Below are positions 43,130-45,712 of a stretch of DNA of 45,712 bases, piece after piece; position 1 is the stretch's first letter; every line of letters begins with the position of its first letter. This stretch comes from Streptomyces sp. GKU 895 (GTDB lineage: Bacteria > Actinomycetota > Actinomycetes > Streptomycetales > Streptomycetaceae). The position numbers and the translations under genes are program-made. The DNA is taken from assembly GCA_002027195.1 (NCBI GenBank), contig MWJO01000067.1:1-45712 (forward strand), written 5' to 3'. The notes below the pieces were generated by a model. That model did no database searches and had not been told where the DNA came from. It saw only the letters and a list, made by a program, of their open reading frames with translations.

Positions 43130-44550
43130 CTACGACCTCTGAGCCGCCCCGGCCAGCCGTGTCGGCGGCAGATACTCCCGCACATACGTCCGCTCCCAGC
43201 ACGCGCCCGTCTCCCGCAGCTCGCGCCAACTCGTGTACCGGTAGCGGAAGAGGCGGGCGCGGACGTAGCGGGGCGGGCGTCGGGCGGGAACGGGGAGCGG
43301 CGGAGCAGCCTCAGGGTGTCGCGGTCGTTCTCCAGCAGTCGCTCCACGAAGGTGCCGAACCAGGACCCCGCGTACCCGGGCGACAGGGCCGCGAACCACA
43401 TCAGCCAGTCCAGCCGCAGGTGGTAGGGGGCGAACTGGCGGGGCCAGCGCCGTGGGTCGCCGGGCTTGCCCTTGAACTCGTACTCCCGCCAGTCCGAGTC
43501 CTCCCGCGGCACGTCGTCGGACGTGCCCTCGACCACCACCTCGTAGCGGACGCGGCTGACGCTGCCGAACGCGCCGTAGGTGTTGACCAGATGGAGCGGG
43601 TCGAAGGAGCGGTTCATGACCTGGCGGCGGGAGACCATGTTCGCCACCGGGTGGTAGCTGAGGCAGACGAGCAGCGCGGCGACGGCCAGGACGACGATCT
43701 CGTACCAGAGCGGCGCGTCGGGCGTCGACGGGGCGTCGTAGGGGAACTCCACCGCGGACAGGGCCAGCACGATGGTGATCCAGTTCAGCCAGGAGAAGTT
43801 GCCGGACAGGACCAGCCACAGCTGGGTGACGATCATCAGCGTGGCGGCGGCCGTGGCCAGCGGCTGCGGGGTGAACAGGAGGACGGGGACGACGAGTTGG
43901 GTGACGTGGTTCGCGGCCACCTCGACCCGGTGCAGCGGACGCGGGAGATGGTGGAAGAACCAGCTCAGCGGGCCCGGCATCGGCTGGGTCTCGTGATGGT
44001 GGTCCAGGCACGTCAGCTTCCGCCAGCACGCGTCCCCGCGCATCTTGATCAGCCCCGCGCCGAACTCCACCCGGAACAGGATCCAGCGCAGCAGGAACAG
44101 CACCACGACCGGCGGCGCCACGTCGTCGTTGCCGAGGAAGACGGCCAGGAAGCCGACTTCGAGCAGCAGCGACTCCCAGCCGAACGCGTACCAGGTCTGG
44201 CCGACGTTGACGATCGACAGGTACAGCAGCCAGGGCAGCAGCCACAGCAGCATGCCCGCCCACAGCGGGAGCCGGGAGTCCAGGCCGGCGAGCAGCGCCG
44301 CCGACACCGCGCAGCCCGTCCACGCGCAGGCGGCGAAGAAGCGGTCCGAGTAGTGCAGATGGAACAGGCTCGGGGCCGCTCTGAAGGGCATCCGCTGGAC
44401 GTAGCGGGGGATCGGCAGCAGGCCGCGTGAGCCGAGCAGCGCCCGGAACTGGAGGGCGGCGGTGAGGAACGCGACGAGATACACGCCGGCCAGAGCCCGC
44501 TGGAAGACCAGTCGGCTCAGCCAGTAGCCGGATGCGGTGAACCAGTCCAC
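43130..44550 (-). CDS. Lipase maturation factor family membrane protein (one frameshift)
   Basis: About 473 residues after repair. Several hydrophobic spans (LAGVYLVAFLTAALQFRALL, LLWLLPWLLYLSIVNVGQTW) precede a typical LMF1-family body: FGWESLLLEVGFLAVFLGND, FRVEFGAGLIKMRGDACW, CLDHHHETQPMPGPLSWFFH, QFAPYHLRLDWLMWFAAL. LMF1 is an ER chaperone for lipases in animals; the bacterial relatives have no proven role. Start GTG 44550 (VDWFTASGYWLSRL) has GGGAGGAG about 11 bases upstream. The frame breaks at a G4 run, 43270-43273 (C4 on the coding strand); one more C gives ARPPRYVRARLFRYRYTSW to the stop at 43130. Convergent with the aldo/keto reductase gene (33 bp gap). Confidence 0.88.
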
Positions 44551-44668
44551 GGCCAGGTGCTCCTCCCTGCCATTGTCGCGCGGGAAGCCTAGGTCACTCT
44601 GCGTGTACCGCAGCTCCGCTTGCGTAACCCAAGTGAGTGAAGCAAACAATGGTGACGAACTGCCCGGC

Positions 44669-45712
44669 ATGAGGCGGGAGACCACGGTGCGTACCTTCAC
44701 CGGAACCTTCGTCACGTCCTGTGCGCTCTCGGCGGCGCTGATCGTCGCCGGCTGCGCAGGCGGCAACGACACGAGCGCGAGCACGAGCGGGGAACTCTTC
44801 CTCCAGCCCGTCGCGGCCCAAGGGCCCGACCCCTTCACCGCGTCCACGGCGACCGCGACGGCCACCCCCGCGCCCGTCACCCGAACGCAGCAACCCCAGC
44901 CATCCCGGCAGCCGGGCGTCCGCTCCGTCTCCGGCGCCACCCCCGGCCTCTACGGCGGCACCGCGCGCACCGGCAGCTGTGACGTGAACCGGCAGATCGC
45001 GCACCTGAGCGCCGACCCGGCCAAGGAGCGCGCCTTCGCGCAGGTGGCGGGCGTCGCACAGGCCTCGGTCCCGGCCTATCTGCGCTCCCTCACCTCGGTC
45101 GTGCTGCGCGCGGACACCCGTGTCACCGACCACGGCTACCGGGCCGGACGGGCCACCAGCTTCCCGGCCGTCCTGCAGTCCGGCACCGCCGTCCTCGTCG
45201 ACAACCGGGGCGTACCGCGGGTCCGCTGCGCCTGCGGCAACCCGCTGACGCCCTCGGCGATGCCGAGCGGGAACCCCGGGACCAAGGGGCAGTCCTGGTC
45301 CGGCTACCGGCCCGACCGGGTGATCGTGGTGACCCCCGCACCGCAGGCCGCCACCCGCATCACGATCCTCGACGTCGTCCAGAACACCTGGATCGAGCGA
45401 CGCTGCGGAGACGACGTACGCCATGACCACGTCGTACCCCGGCCGGAGCCGCTGACGTCGGCACCACCGCCGACGCCGACCTCCAGTCCCTGGACGACCG
45501 GGCCGAGTGCGAGCGCGCCGCCCTCCGCCGAGCAGCCCCTCACGCCCGACTGCGTCACCCAGACGGCCACCCCCACTCCTGGCACGCCCGTCGCCGCGTC
45601 CCCCGGCACGCCCGTCGCCGCTGCGCCCGGCACGCGGGACCCCGCCTGCCCCGCCGCCACCGTCACGGCGCCGCCCCCGACGACCGCGCCGCAGACCCAG
45701 ACCGTCCCGCCC
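44669..45712 (+). CDS. Secreted lipoprotein, DUF6777-like, runs off the window
   Basis: At least 348 codons are open to the right edge, with no stop. ATG 44669 (RRETTVRTFTGTFVTS) or GTG 44687 are both in frame; the signal ends in lipobox VAGC (SALIVAGCAGG type), so it is a cell-surface lipoprotein. The mature start GELFLQPVAAQGPDPFTAST is followed by a Thr/Ala/Pro-rich linker, then a folded core (GLYGGTARTGSCDVNRQIAH; LTSVVLRADTRVTDHGYRAG; VDNRGVPRVRCACGNPL). This is the pattern I associate with the Streptomyces DUF6777 family; the function is unknown. A Pro/Thr/Ala tail begins at about 45440 and is still open at the edge. Confidence 0.75.
   Translation, partial: MRRETTVRTFTGTFVTSCALSAALIVAGCAGGNDTSASTSGELFLQPVAAQGPDPFTASTATATATPAPVTRTQQPQPSRQPGVRSVSGATPGLYGGTARTGSCDVNRQIAHLSADPAKERAFAQVAGVAQASVPAYLRSLTSVVLRADTRVTDHGYRAGRATSFPAVLQSGTAVLVDNRGVPRVRCACGNPLTPSAMPSGNPGTKGQSWSGYRPDRVIVVTPAPQAATRITILDVVQNTWIERRCGDDVRHDHVVPRPEPLTSAPPPTPTSSPWTTGPSASAPPSAEQPLTPDCVTQTATPTPGTPVAASPGTPVAAAPGTRDPACPAATVTAPPPTTAPQTQTVPP

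Noticed and set aside
1295..44550. Programmed frameshifting or decay as the explanation of the broken genes
   Set aside because: The breaks affect unrelated genes including gnd, lack slippery-site patterns, are both +1 and -1, and lie mostly in G/C runs; error is the simplest account.
1..45712. CRISPR arrays, tRNA or rRNA genes, insertion sequences, attachment sites
   Set aside because: No regularly spaced repeats, no cloverleaf-type sequence, no transposase or integrase motif was found in any frame.

Overview
The window is high-GC DNA (by eye around 70% G+C) with strong third-position G/C bias, frequent GTG starts, purine-rich AGGAG ribosome sites and tight ATGA/GTGA gene overlaps. Together with glgA/glgC, a WS/DGAT acyltransferase, an Rpf-LysM-M23 protein, gnd, a fused isobutyryl-CoA mutase and many FadR/LacI/DeoR regulators this points to a Streptomyces-type actinomycete chromosome. 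No tRNA, rRNA, insertion sequence, phage gene or CRISPR array was seen.

Layout. (1) 24-6511, minus strand: one operon made of a sugar-binding lipoprotein, two permeases, an unrecognised large soluble protein, a deoxysugar mutarotase and a sugar-lactonase, i.e. uptake plus oxidative breakdown of an L-fucose or L-rhamnose type sugar, faced by a divergent FadR/GntR regulator (6815-7576). (2) 7635-10426: a HAD phosphatase, an MFS exporter and a divergent DeoR regulator sharing two inverted-repeat operators. (3) 10501-14718: icmF under an 18-bp perfect palindrome, then panD and a small GNAT-like gene. (4) 15107-20154: gnd, an Rpf/LysM/M23 cell-wall hydrolase, a drug/metabolite-type transporter and a FhuF-like 2Fe-2S protein. 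(5) 20195-25696: glycogen-type storage (glgA, glgC), a triacylglycerol/wax ester synthase and an atypical SDR with a zinc ribbon. (6) 25773-28825: a small membrane protein, an SDR, a small gene of about 57 codons followed by a very strong hairpin, and an amidase. (7) 28933-39583: the most interesting block, a LacI repressor, a dense operator array, an ABC sugar importer, an intracellular GH5-type beta-mannosidase, a secreted GH85 endo-beta-N-acetylglucosaminidase and a GH38 alpha-mannosidase. Read together this is a complete route for cutting N-glycans from glycoproteins, importing them and trimming them to monosaccharides. (8) 39580-45712: an AlkZ-like winged-helix protein, a hypothetical protein, a possible remnant of L-fuconate dehydratase, an SDR and an aldo/keto reductase (both fitting L-fucose oxidation), a lipase maturation factor and a truncated-by-window lipoprotein.

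Neither importer has its own ATPase; in Streptomyces such importers are normally powered by the shared ATPase MsiK, so that is the expected partner. Fucose genes at both ends and N-glycan genes between them suggest the region as a whole scavenges fucosylated glycans.

An important caution: 13 genes contain about 14 single-base frameshifts, and wherever the lesion can be localised closely it falls in a G/C homopolymer or GC-rich tract, including in conserved housekeeping gnd. These look like sequencing errors, not pseudogenes, so broken genes are listed with their full reconstructed extent.
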